Of a stretch of DNA of 64,000 nucleotides, positions 12,101 to 24,600 are shown in pieces. The translations under genes and the position numbers were made by a program. Source of the stretch: Lasioglossum baleicum (lineage: Eukaryota > Arthropoda > Insecta > Hymenoptera > Halictidae). The DNA lies in the NCBI RefSeq assembly GCF_051020765.1, contig NC_134930.1:5456001-5520000 (forward strand), in the 5' to 3' direction. Each line of letters opens with the position of its first letter. Within the stretch, counting starts at the first letter, position 1. Under the pieces are notes generated by a model. That model worked only from the letters and a program-made list of their open reading frames with translations, searched no databases and had not been told where the DNA came from.

Positions 12101-14860
12101 CGGACGACACCGGTAAGTCCCTTCTCGGCCTCATGGCTAAGAAGGTAGTGTATACCAGTTCGGGGACGAAACCTGTGAGTCCCATCTCGGCCTCATGGCT
12201 AAGAAGGTAGTGTATACCTGTTCGCGGACGACACCGATCAGTCCCATCTCGGCCTCATGGCTAAGAAGGTAGTGTATACCAGTTCGGGGACGACACCGGT
12301 GAGTCCCATCTCGGCCTCATGGCTAAGAAGGTAGTGTATACCAGTTCCGGACGACACCGGTAAGTCGCTTCTCGGCCTCATGGCTAAGAAGGTAGTGTAT
12401 ACCAGTTCGGGGACGAAACCGGTGAGTCCCATCTCGGCCTCATGGCTAAGAAGGTAGTGTATACCTGTTCGCGGACGACACCGATCAGTCCCATCTCGGC
12501 CTCGTGGCTAAGTAGGTAGTGTATACCAGTTCCGGACGACACCGGTGAGTCCCATCTCGGCCTCATGGCTAAGAAGGTAGTGTATACCTGTTCGCGGACG
12601 ACACCGATCAGTCCCATCTCGGCCTCATGGCTAAGAAGGTAGTGTATACCTGTTCGCGGACGACACCGATCAGTCCCATCTCGGCCTCGTGGCTAAGAAG
12701 GTAGTGTATACCTGTTCGCGGACGACACCGATCAGTCCCATCTCGGCCTCATGGCTAAGAAGGTAGTGTATACCTGTTCGCGGACGACACCGATCAGTCC
12801 CATCTCTGCCTCATGGCTAAGTAGGTAGTGTATACCAGTTCCGGACGACACCGGTGAGTCCCATCTCGGCCTCATGGCTAAGAAGGTAGTGTATACCAGT
12901 TCCGGACGACACCGGTGAGTCCCATCTCGGCCTCATGGCTAAGAAGGTAGTGTATACCTGTTCGCGAACGACACCGATCAGTCCCATCTCGGCCTCGTGG
13001 CTAAGAAGGTAGTGTATACCTGTTCGCGGACGACACCGATCAGTCCCATCTCGGCCTCATGGCTAAGAAGGTAGTGTATACCTGTTCGCGGACGACACCG
13101 ATCAGTCCCATCTCGGCCTCATGGCTAAGAAGGTAGTGTATACCAGTTCCGGACGACACCGGTGAGCCCCTTCTCGGCCTCATGGCTAAGTAGGTAGTGT
13201 ATACCAGTTCCGGACGACACCGGTAAGTCCCTTCTCGGCCTCATGGCTAAGAAGGAAGTGTATACCAGTTCGGGGACGAAACCGGTGAGTCCCATCTCGG
13301 CCTCATGGCTAAGAAGGTAGTGTATACCTGTTCGCGGACGACACCGATCAGTCCCATCTCGGCCTCATGGCTAAGAAGGTAGTGTATACCTGTTCGCGGA
13401 CGACACCGATCAGTCCCATCTCGGTCTCATGGCTAAGTAGGTAGTGTATACCAGTTCCGGACGACACCGGTAAGTCCCTTCCCGGCCTCATGGCTAAGAA
13501 GGTAGTGTATACCTGTTCGCGGACGACACCGATCAGTCCCATCTCGGCCTCATGGCTAAGAAGGAAGTGTATACCAGTTCGCGGACGACACCGATCAGTC
13601 CCATCTCGGCCTCATGGCTAAGAAGGTAGTGTATACCAGTTCCGGACGACACCGGTGAGTCCCATCTCGGCCTCATGGCTAAGAAGGTAGTGTACACCTG
13701 TTCGCGGACGACACCGATCAGTCCCTTCTCGGCCTCATGGCTAAGAAGGTAGTGTATACCAGTTCGGGGACGAAACCGGTGAGTCCCACCTCGGCCTCAT
13801 GGCTAAGAAGGTAGTGTATACCTGTTCGCGGCCGACACTGATCAGTCCCATCTCGGCCTCATGGCTAAGAAGGTAGTGTATACCTGTTCGCGGACGACAC
13901 CGGTAAGTCCCTTCTCGGCCTCATGGCTAAGAAGGTAGTGTATACCAGTTCGGGGACGAAACCGGTGAGTCCCATCTCGGCCTCATGGCTAAGAAGGTAG
14001 TGTATACCTGTTCGCGGACGACACCGATCAGTCCCATCTCGGCCTCATGGCTAAGAAGGTAGTGTATACCAGTTCGGGGACGACACCGGTGAGTCCCATC
14101 TCGGCCTCATGGCTAAGAAGGTAGTGTATACCAGTTCCGGACGACACCGGTAAGTCGCTTCTCGGCCTCATGGCTAAGAAGGTAGTGTATACCAGTTCGG
14201 GGACGAAACCGGTGAGTCCCATCTCGGCCTCATGGCTAAGAAGGTAGTGTATACCTGTTCGCGGACGACACCGATCAGTCCCATCTCGGCCTCGTGGCTA
14301 AGTAGGTAGTGTATACCAGTTCCGGACGACACCGGTGAGTCCCATCTCGGCCTCATGGCTAAGAAGGTTGTGTATACCTGTTCGCGGACGACACCGATCA
14401 GTCCCATCTCGGCCTCATGGCTAAGAAGGTAGTGTATACCTGTTCGCGGACGACACCGATCAGTCCCATCTCGGCCTCGTGGCTAAGAAGGTAGTGTATA
14501 CCTGTTCGCGGACGACACTGATCAGTCCCATCTCGGCCTCATGGCTAAGAAGGTAGTGTATACCTGTTCGCGGACGACACCGGTAAGTCCCTTCTCGGCC
14601 TCATGGCTAAGAAGGTAGTGTATACCAGTTCGGGGACGAAACCGGTGAGTCCCATCTCGGCCTCATGGCTAAGAAGGTAGTGTATACCTGTTCGCGGACG
14701 ACACCGATCAGTCCCATCTCGGCCTCATGGCTAAGAAGGTAGTGTATACCAGTTCGGGGACGACACCGGTGAGTCCCATCTCGGCCTCATGGCTAAGAAG
14801 GTAGTGTATACCAGTTCCGGACGACACCGGTAAGTCGCTTCTCGGCCTCATGGCTAAGAA
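9192..14860. repeat. Block B units, 2.1-2.3 kb spacing
   Basis: Units restart with paired G monomers at 9192 and 11476 (2,284 bp apart, 37 monomers). The H-C(aagtcgctt)-G module recurs at offsets of 2,099 bp (10139 to 12238 region) and 1,790 bp (12238 to 14028 region). The stretch 13348-14222 matches 9459-10333 at an offset of 3,889 bp. A sub-block with 'ctctgcctc' followed by 'aagtagg' and then two B monomers appears near 10706 and again near 12806. Nothing other than monomers was found. Confidence 0.75.
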
Positions 14861-15890
14861 GGTAGTGTATACCAGTTCCGGACGACACCGGTGAGCCCCT
14901 TCTCGGCCTCATGGCTAAGTAGGTAGTGTATACCAGTTCCGGACGACACCGGTGAGTCCCATCTCGGCCTCATGGCTAAGAAGGTAGTGTATACCTGTTC
15001 GCGAACGACACCGATCAGTCCCTTCTCGGCCTCATGGCTAAGAAGGTAGTGTATACCAGTTCGGGGACGAAACCGGTGAGTCCCATCTCTGCCTCATGGC
15101 TAAGTAGGTAGTGTATACCAGTTCCGGATGACACCGGTGAGTCCCATCTCGGCCTCATGGCTAAGAAGGTAGTGTATACCAGTTCCGGACGACACCGGTG
15201 AGTCCCATCTCGGCCTCATGGCTAAGAAGGTAGTGTATACCTGTTCGCGAACGACACCGATCAGTCCCTTCTCGGCCTCATGGCTAAGAAGGTAGTGTAT
15301 ACCAGTTCGGGGACGAAACCGGTGAGTCCCATCTCGGCCTCATGGCTAAGAAGGCAGTGTATACCTGTTCGCGGACAACACCGATCAGTCCCATCTCTGC
15401 CTCATGGCTAAGTAGGTAGTGTATACCAGTTCCGGACGACACCGGTGAGTCCCATCTCGGCCTCATGGCTAAGAAGGTAGTGTATACCTGTTCGCGGACG
15501 ACACCGATCAGTCCCTTCTCGGCCTCATGGCTAAGAAGGTAGTGTATACCAGTTCGGGGACGAAACCGGTGAGTCCCACCTCGGCCTCATGGCTATGAAG
15601 GTAGTGTATACCTGTTCGCGGACGACACCGATCAGTCCCATCTCGGCCTCATGGCTAAGAAGGTAGTGTATACCAGTTCGGGGACGACACCGGTGAGTCC
15701 CATCTCGGCCTCATGGCTAAGAAGGTAGTGTATACCAGTTCCGGACGACACCGGTAAGTCGCTTCTCGGCCTCATGGCTAAGAAGGTAGTGTATACCAGT
15801 TCGGGGACGAAACCGGTGAGTCCCATCTCGGCCTCATGGCTAAGAAGGTAGTGTATACCTGTTCGCGGACGACACCGATCAGTCCCATCT
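14861..15890. repeat. Duplicated segment, 2,715-bp offset (copy 1)
   Basis: The E monomer at 14873 matches 17588, and the match runs to about 15890 / 18605. Shared private variants are 'ccggatgac' (near 15126 and 17841) and 'gacaacacc' (near 15377 and 18092). Copy 1 alone has 'aaggcagtg' near 15354 and 'gctatgaag' near 15594, so these changes arose after the duplication. 'ccggatgac' also occurs at 21541 and 25119, marking two further relatives of this segment. Confidence 0.78.
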
Positions 15891-18800
15891 CGGCCTCGTG
15901 GCTAAGTAGGTAGTGTATACCAGTTCCGGACGACACCGGTGAGTCCCATCTCGGCCTCATGGCTAAGAAGGTAGTGTATACCTGTTCGCGGACGACACCG
16001 ATCAGTCCCATCTCGGCCTCATGGCTAAGAAGGTAGTGTATACCAGTTCGGGGACGACACCGGTGAGTCCCATCTCGGCCTCATGGCTAAGAAGGTAGTG
16101 TATACCAGTTCCGGACGACACCGGTAAGTCCCTTCTCGGCCTCATGGCTAAGAAGGTAGTGTATACCAGTTCGGGGACGAAACCGGTGAGTCCCATCTCG
16201 GCCTCATGGCTAAGAAGGTAGTGTATACCATTTCGGGGACGAAACCGGTGAGTCCCATCTCGGCCTCATGGCTAAGAAGGTAGTGTATACCTGTTCGCGG
16301 ACGACACCGGTGAGCCCCTTCTCGGCCTCATGGCTAAGTAGGTAGTGTATACCAGTTCCGGACGACACCGGTAAGTCCCTTCTCGGCCTCATGGCTAAGA
16401 AGGAAGTGTATACCAGTTCGGGGACGAAACCGGTGAGTCCCATCTCGGCCTCATGGCTAAGAAGGTAGTGTATACCTGTTCGCGGACGACACCGATCAGT
16501 CCCATCTCGGTCTCATGGCTAAGTAGGTAGTGTATACCAGTTCCGGACGACACCGGTGAGTCCCATCTCGGCCTCATGGCTAAGAAGGTAGTGTATACCT
16601 GTTCGCGAACGACACCGATCAGTCCCTTCTCGGCCTCATGGCTAAGAAGGTAGTGTATACCAGTTCGGGGACGAAACCGGTGAGTCCCATCTCGGCCTCA
16701 TGGCTAAGAAGGTAGTGTATACCTGTTCGCGGACGACACCGGTGAGCCCCTTCTCGGCCTCATGGCTAAGTAGGTAGTGTATACCAGTTCCGGACGACAC
16801 CGGTAAGTCCCTTCTCGGCCTCATGGCTAAGAAGGAAGTGTATACCAGTTCGGGGACGAAACCGGTGAGTCCCATCTCGGCCTCATGGCTAAGAAGGTAG
16901 TGTATACCTGTTCGCGGACGACACCGATCAGTCCCATCTCGGCCTCATGGCTAAGAAGGTAGTGTATACCTGTTCGCGGACGACACCGATAAGTCCCATC
17001 TCGGTCTCATGGCTAAGTAGGTAGTGTATACCAGTTCCGGGCGACACCGGTAAGTCCCTTCCCGGCCTCATGGCTAAGAAGGTAGTGTATACCTGTTCGC
17101 GGACGACACCGATCAGTCCCATCTCGGCCTCATGGCTAAGAAGGAAGTGTATACCAGTTCGCGGACGACACCGATCAGTCCCATCTCGGCCTCATGGCTA
17201 AGAAGGTAGTGTATACCAGTTCCGGACGACACCGGTGAGTCCCATCTCGGCCTCATGGCTAAGAAGGTAGTGTACACCTGTTCGCGGACGACACCGATCA
17301 GTCCCTTCTCGGCCTCATGGCTAAGAAGGTAGTGTATACCAGTTCGGGGACGAAACCGGTGAGTCCCACCTCGGCCTCATGGCTAAGAAGGTAGTGTATA
17401 CCTGTTCGCGGCCGACACTGATCAGTCCCTTCTCGGCCTCATGGCTAAGAAGGTAGTGTATACCTGTTCGCGGACGACACCGATCAGTCCCATCTCGGCC
17501 TCATGGCTAAGAAGGTAGTGTATACCTGTTCGCGGACGACACCGATCAGTCCCATCTCGGCCTCATGGCTAAGAAGGTAGTGTATACCAGTTCCGGACGA
17601 CACCGGTGAGCCCCTTCTCGGCCTCATGGCTAAGTAGGTAGTGTATACCAGTTCCGGACGACACCGGTGAGTCCCATCTCGGCCTCATGGCTAAGAAGGT
17701 AGTGTATACCTGTTCGCGAACGACACCGATCAGTCCCTTCTCGGCCTCATGGCTAAGAAGGTAGTGTATACCAGTTCGGGGACGAAACCGGTGAGTCCCA
17801 TCTCTGCCTCATGGCTAAGTAGGTAGTGTATACCAGTTCCGGATGACACCGGTGAGTCCCATCTCGGCCTCATGGCTAAGAAGGTAGTGTATACCAGTTC
17901 CGGACGACACCGGTGAGTCCCATCTCGGCCTCATGGCTAAGAAGGTAGTGTATACCTGTTCGCGAACGACACCGATCAGTCCCTTCTCGGCCTCATGGCT
18001 AAGAAGGTAGTGTATACCAGTTCGGGGACGAAACCGGTGAGTCCCATCTCGGCCTCATGGCTAAGAAGGTAGTGTATACCTGTTCGCGGACAACACCGAT
18101 CAGTCCCATCTCTGCCTCATGGCTAAGTAGGTAGTGTATACCAGTTCCGGACGACACCGGTGAGTCCCATCTCGGCCTCATGGCTAAGAAGGTAGTGTAT
18201 ACCTGTTCGCGGACGACACCGATCAGTCCCTTCTCGGCCTCATGGCTAAGAAGGTAGTGTATACCAGTTCGGGGACGAAACCGGTGAGTCCCACCTCGGC
18301 CTCATGGCTAAGAAGGTAGTGTATACCTGTTCGCGGACGACACCGATCAGTCCCATCTCGGCCTCATGGCTAAGAAGGTAGTGTATACCAGTTCGGGGAC
18401 GACACCGGTGAGTCCCATCTCGGCCTCATGGCTAAGAAGGTAGTGTATACCAGTTCCGGACGACACCGGTAAGTCGCTTCTCGGCCTCATGGCTAAGAAG
18501 GTAGTGTATACCAGTTCGGGGACGAAACCGGTGAGTCCCATCTCGGCCTCATGGCTAAGAAGGTAGTGTATACCTGTTCGCGGACGACACCGATCAGTCC
18601 CATCTCGGCCTCATGGCTAAGAAGGTAGTGTATACCAGTTCCGGACGACACCGGTGAGCCCCTTCTCGGCCTCATGGCTAAGTAGGTAGTGTATACCAGT
18701 TCCGGACGACACCGATGAGTCCCATCTCGGCCTCATGGCTAAGAAGGTAGTGTATACCTGTTCGCGGACGACACCGATCAGTCCCTTCTCGGCCTCATGG

Positions 18801-19000
18801 CTAAGAAGGTAGTGTATACCAGTTCGGGGACGAAACCGGTGAGTCCCACCTCGGCCTCATGGCTAAGAAGGTAGTGTATACCTGTTCGCGGACGACACCG
18901 ATCAGTCCCATCTCGGCCTCATGGCTAAGAAGGTAGTGTATACCAGTTCGGGGACGACACCGGTGAGTCCCATCTCGGCCTCATGGCTAAGAAGGTAGTG
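15891..19000. repeat. Block B units with 11-kb-distant relative and 2,715-bp copy
   Basis: Paired-G unit starts lie at 16229 and 16661, only 432 bp apart (7 monomers), an evident local duplication or truncation. The stretch about 16537-17427 matches about 5301-6190 at an offset of 11,237 bp, including the private 'ccgggcgac' variant. About 17575-18605 is the second copy of the 14861-15890 segment. The monomer at 16229 has a unique 'catttcggg' change. Confidence 0.75.
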
Positions 19001-20280
19001 TATACCAGTTCCGGACGACACCGGTAAGTCGCTTCTCGGCCTCATGGCTAAGAAGGTAGTGTATACCAGTTCGGGGACGAAACCGGTGAGTCCCATCTCG
19101 GCCTCATGGCTAAGAAGGTAGTGTATACCTGTTCGCGGACGACACCGATCAGTCCCATCTCGGCCTCGTGGCTAAGTAGGTAGTGTATACCAGTTCCGGA
19201 CGACACCGGTGAGTCCCATCTCGGCCTCATGGCTAAGAAGGTAGTGTATACCTGTTCGCGGACGACACCGATCAGTCCCATCTCGGCCTCATGGCTAAGA
19301 AGGTAGTGTATACCAGTTCGGGGACGACACCGGTGAGTCCCATCTCGGCCTCATGGCTAAGAAGGTAGTGTATACCAGTTCCGGACGACACCGGTAAGTC
19401 CCTTCTCGGCCTCATGGCTAAGAAGGTAGTGTATACCAGTTCGGGGACGAAACCGGTGAGTCCCATCTCGGCCTCATGGCTAAGAAGGTAGTGTATACCA
19501 GTTCGGGGACGAAACCGGTGAGTCCCATCTCGGCCTCATGGCTAAGAAGGTAGTGTATACCTGTTCGCGGACGACACCGGTGAGCCCCTTCTCGGCCTCA
19601 TGGCTAAGTAGGTAGTGTATACCAGTTCCGGACGACACCGGTAAGTCCCTTCTCGGCCTCATGGCTAAGAAGGAAGTGTATACCAGTTCGGGGACGAAAC
19701 CGGTGAGTCCCATCTCGGCCTCATGGCTAAGAAGGTAGTGTATACCAGTTCCGGACGACACCGATCAGTCCCATCTCGGCCTCATGGCTAAGAAGGTAGT
19801 GTATACCTGTTCGCGGACGACACCGATCAGTCCCATCTCGGTCTCATGGCTAAGTAGGTAGTGTATACCAGTTCCGGACGACACCGGTAAGTCCCTTCCC
19901 GGCCTCATGGCTAAGAAGGTAGTGTATACCTGTTCGCGGACGACACCGATCAGTCCCATCTCGGCCTCATGGCTAAGAAGGAAGTGTATACCAGTTCGCG
20001 GACGACACCGATCAGTCCCATCTCGGCCTCATGGCTAAGAAGGTAGTGTATACCAGTTCCGGACGACATCGGTGAGTCCCATCTCGGCCTCATGGCTAAG
20101 AAGGTAGTGTACACCTGTTCGCGGACGACACCGATCAGTCCCTTCTCGGCCTCATGGCTAAGAAGGTAGTGTATACCAGTTCGGGGACGAAACCGGTGAG
20201 TCCCACCTCGGCCTCATGGCTAAGAAGGTAATGTATACCTGTTCGCGGCCGACACTGATCAGTCCCATCTCGGCCTCATG
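19000..20280. repeat. Duplicated segment, 3,330-bp offset (copy 1)
   Basis: It matches about 22340-23610, which is 54 monomers away. Shared private variants are 'gacatcggtg' (near 20067 and 23397), 'ggtaatgtatac' (20231 and 23561) and the C-left/A-right hybrid monomer (19746 and 23076). After about 20280 copy 1 passes directly to a C(aagtcgctt) monomer, while copy 2 keeps four more monomers (the A/C hybrid, G, A and H), so copy 1 has lost about 248 bp or copy 2 has kept it. Confidence 0.82.
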
Positions 20281-20289
20281 GCTAAGAAG

Positions 20290-21640
20290 GTAGTGTATAC
20301 CAGTTCCGGACGACACCGGTAAGTCGCTTCTCGGCCTCATGGCTAAGAAGGTAGTGTATACCAGTTCGGGGACGAAACCGGTGAGTCCCATCTCGGCCTC
20401 ATGGCTAAGAAGGTAGTGTATACCTGTTCGCGGACGACACCGATCAGTCCCATCTCGGCCTCGTGGCTAAGTAGGTAGTGTATACCAGTTCCGGACGACA
20501 CCGGTGAGTCCCATCTCGGCCTCATGGCTAAGAAGGTAGTGTATACCTGTTCGCGGACGACACCGATCAGTCCCATCTCGGCCTCATGGCTAAGAAGGTA
20601 GTGTATACCAGTTCGGGGACGACACCGGTGAGTCCCATCTCGGCCTCATGGCTAAGAAGGTAGTGTATACCAGTTCCGGACGACACCGGTAAGTCCCTTC
20701 TCGGCCTCATGGCTAAGAAGGTAGTGTATACCAGTTCGGGGACGAAACCGGTGAGTCCCATCTCGGCCTCATGGCTAAGAAGGTAGTGTATACCTGTTCG
20801 CGGACGACACCGATCAGTCCCATCTCGGCCTCGTGGCTAAGAAGGTAGTGTATACCTGTTCGCGGACGACACCGATCAGTCCCATCTCGGCCTCATGGCT
20901 AAGAAGGTAGTGTATACCTGTTCGCGGACGACACCGATCAGTCCCATCTCTGCCTCATGGCTAAGTAGGTAGTGTATACCAGTTCCGGACGACACCGGTG
21001 AGTCCCATCTCGGCCTCATGGCTAAGAAGGTAGTGTATACCAGTTCCGGACGACACCGGTGAGTCCCATCTCGGCCTCATGGCTAAGAAGGTAGTGTATA
21101 CCTGTTCGCGAACGACACCGATCAGTCCCATCTCGGCCTCGTGGCTAAGAAGGTAGTGTATACCTGTTCGCGGACGACACCGATCAGTCCCATCTCGGCC
21201 TCATGTCTAAGAAGGTAGTGTATACCTGTTCGCGGACGACACCGATCAGTCCCATCTCGGCCTCATGGCTAAGAAGGTAGTGTATACCAGTTCCGGACGA
21301 CACCGGTGAGCCCCTTCTCGGCCTCATGGCTAAGTAGGTAGTGTATACCAGTTCCGGACGACACCGGTGAGTCCCATCTCGGCCTCATGGCTAAGAAGGT
21401 AGTGTATACCTGTTCGCGAACGACACCGATCAGTCCCTTCTCGGCCTCATGGCTAAGAAGGTAGTGTATACCAGTTCGGGGACGAAACCGGTGAGTCCCA
21501 TCTCTGCCTCATGGCTAAGTAGGTAGTGTATACCAGTTCCGGATGACACCGGTGAGTCCCATCTCGGCCTCATGGCTAAGAAGGTAGTGTATACCAGTTC
21601 CGGACGACACCGGTGAGTCCCATCTCGGCCTCATGGCTAA
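20290..21640. repeat. Duplicated segment, 3,578-bp offset (copy 1)
   Basis: It matches about 23868-25218. The 3,578-bp offset is the 3,330-bp offset of the preceding segment plus 248 bp (four monomers). Shared markers include 'ccggatgac' at 21541 and 25119 and the paired B monomers after 'ctctgcctc'. The copy at 21210 region carries a private 'tcatgtctaag'. Confidence 0.8.
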
Positions 21641-24600
21641 GTAGGTAGTGTATACCAGTTCCGGACGACACCGGTGAGTCCCATCTCGGCCTCATGGCTA
21701 AGAAGGTAGTGTATACCTGTTCGCGGACGACACCGATCAGTCCCTTCTCGGCCTCATGGCTAAGAAGGTAGTGTATACCAGTTCGGGGACGAAACCGGTG
21801 AGTCCCACCTCGGCCTCATGGCTAAGAAGGTAGTGTATACCAGTTCGGGGACGACACCGATCAGTCCCATCTCGGCCTCGTGGCTAAGAAGGTAGTGTAT
21901 ACCTGTTCGCGAACGACACCGATCAGTCCCTTCTCGGCCTCATGGCTAAGAAGGTAGTGTATACCAGTTCGGGGACGAAACCGGTGAGTCCCATCTCGGC
22001 CTCATGGCTAAGAAGGTAGTGTATACCTGTTCGCGGACAACACCGATCAGTCCCATCTCTGCCTCATGGCTAAGTAGGTAGTGTATACCAGTTCCGGACG
22101 ACACCGGTGAGTCCCATCTCGGCCTCATGGCTAAGAAGGTAGTGTATACCTGTTCGCGGACGACACCGATCAGTCCCTTCTCGGCCTCATGGCTAAGAAG
22201 GTAGTGTATACCAGTTCGGGGACGAAACCGGTGAGTCCCACCTCGGCCTCATGGCTAAGAAGGTAGTGTATACCAGTTCGGGGACGACACCGATCAGTCC
22301 CATCTCGGCCTCGTGGCTAAGTAGGTAGTGTATACCAGTTCCGGACGACACCGGTAAGTCGCTTCTCGGCCTCATGGCTAAGAAGGTAGTGTATACCAGT
22401 TCGGGGACGAAACCGGTGAGTCCCATCTCGGCCTCATGGCTAAGAAGGTAGTGTATACCTGTTCGCGGACGACACCGATCAGTCCCATCTCGGCCTCGTG
22501 GCTAAGTAGGTAGTGTATACCAGTTCCGGACGACACCGGTGAGTCCCATCTCGGCCTCATGGCTAAGAAGGTAGTGTATACCTGTTCGCGGACGACACCG
22601 ATCAGTCCCATCTCGGCCTCATGGCTAAGAAGGTAGTGTATACCAGTTCGGGGACGACACCGGTGAGTCCCATCTCGGCCTCATGGCTAAGAAGGTAGTG
22701 TATACCAGTTCCGGACGACACCGGTAAGTCCCTTCTCGGCCTCATGGCTAAGAAGGTAGTGTATACCAGTTCGGGGACGAAACCGGTGAGTCCCATCTCG
22801 GCCTCATGGCTAAGAAGGTAGTGTATACCAGTTCGGGGACGAAACCGGTGAGTCCCATCTCGGCCTCATGGCTAAGAAGGTAGTGTATACCTGTTCGCGG
22901 ACGACACCGGTGAGCCCCTTCTCGGCCTCATGGCTAAGTAGGTAGTGTATACCAGTTCCGGACGACACCGGTAAGTCCCTTCTCGGCCTCATGGCTAAGA
23001 AGGAAGTGTATACCAGTTCGGGGACGAAACCGGTGAGTCCCATCTCGGCCTCATGGCTAAGAAGGTAGTGTATACCAGTTCCGGACGACACCGATCAGTC
23101 CCATCTCGGCCTCATGGCTAAGAAGGTAGTGTATACCTGTTCGCGGACGACACCGATCAGTCCCATCTCGGTCTCATGGCTAAGTAGGTAGTGTATACCA
23201 GTTCCGGACGACACCGGTAAGTCCCTTCCCGGCCTCATGGCTAAGAAGGTAGTGTATACCTGTTCGCGGACGACACCGATCAGTCCCATCTCGGCCTCAT
23301 GGCTAAGAAGGAAGTGTATACCAGTTCGCGGACGACACCGATCAGTCCCATCTCGGCCTCATGGCTAAGAAGGTAGTGTATACCAGTTCCGGACGACATC
23401 GGTGAGTCCCATCTCGGCCTCATGGCTAAGAAGGTAGTGTACACCTGTTCGCGGACGACACCGATCAGTCCCTTCTCGGCCTCATGGCTAAGAAGGTAGT
23501 GTATACCAGTTCGGGGACGAAACCGGTGAGTCCCACCTCGGCCTCATGGCTAAGAAGGTAATGTATACCTGTTCGCGGCCGACACTGATCAGTCCCATCT
23601 CGGCCTCATGGCTAAGAAGGTAGTGTATACCTGTTCGCGGACGACACCGGTAAGTCCCTTCTCGGCCTCATGGCTAAGAAGGTAGTGTATACCAGTTCGG
23701 GGACGAAACCGGTGAGTCCCATCTCGGCCTCATGGCTAAGAAGGTAGTGTATACCTGTTCGCGGACGACACCGATCAGTCCCATCTCGGCCTCATGGCTA
23801 AGAAGGTAGTGTATACCAGTTCGGGGACGACACCGGTGAGTCCCATCTCGGCCTCATGGCTAAGAAGGTAGTGTATACCAGTTCCGGACGACACCGGTAA
23901 GTCGCTTCTCGGCCTCATGGCTAAGAAGGTAGTGTATACCAGTTCGGGGACGAAACCGGTGAGTCCCATCTCGGCCTCATGGCTAAGAAGGTAGTGTATA
24001 CCTGTTCGCGGACGACACCGATCAGTCCCATCTCGGCCTCGTGGCTAAGTAGGTAGTGTATACCAGTTCCGGACGACACCGGTGAGTCCCATCTCGGCCT
24101 CATGGCTAAGAAGGTAGTGTATACCTGTTCGCGGACGACACCGATCAGTCCCATCTCGGCCTCATGGCTAAGAAGGTAGTGTATACCAGTTCGGGGACGA
24201 CACCGGTGAGTCCCATCTCGGCCTCATGGCTAAGAAGGTAGTGTATACCAGTTCCGGACGACACCGGTAAGTCCCTTCTCGGCCTCATGGCTAAGAAGGT
24301 AGTGTATACCAGTTCGGGGACGAAACCGGTGAGTCCCATCTCGGCCTCATGGCTAAGAAGGTAGTGTATACCTGTTCGCGGACGACACCGATCAGTCCCA
24401 TCTCGGCCTCGTGGCTAAGAAGGTAGTGTATACCTGTTCGCGGACGACACCGATCAGTCCCATCTCGGCCTCATGGCTAAGAAGGTAGTGTATACCTGTT
24501 CGCGGACGACACCGATCAGTCCCATCTCTGCCTCATGGCTAAGTAGGTAGTGTATACCAGTTCCGGACGACACCGGTGAGTCCCATCTCGGCCTCATGGC

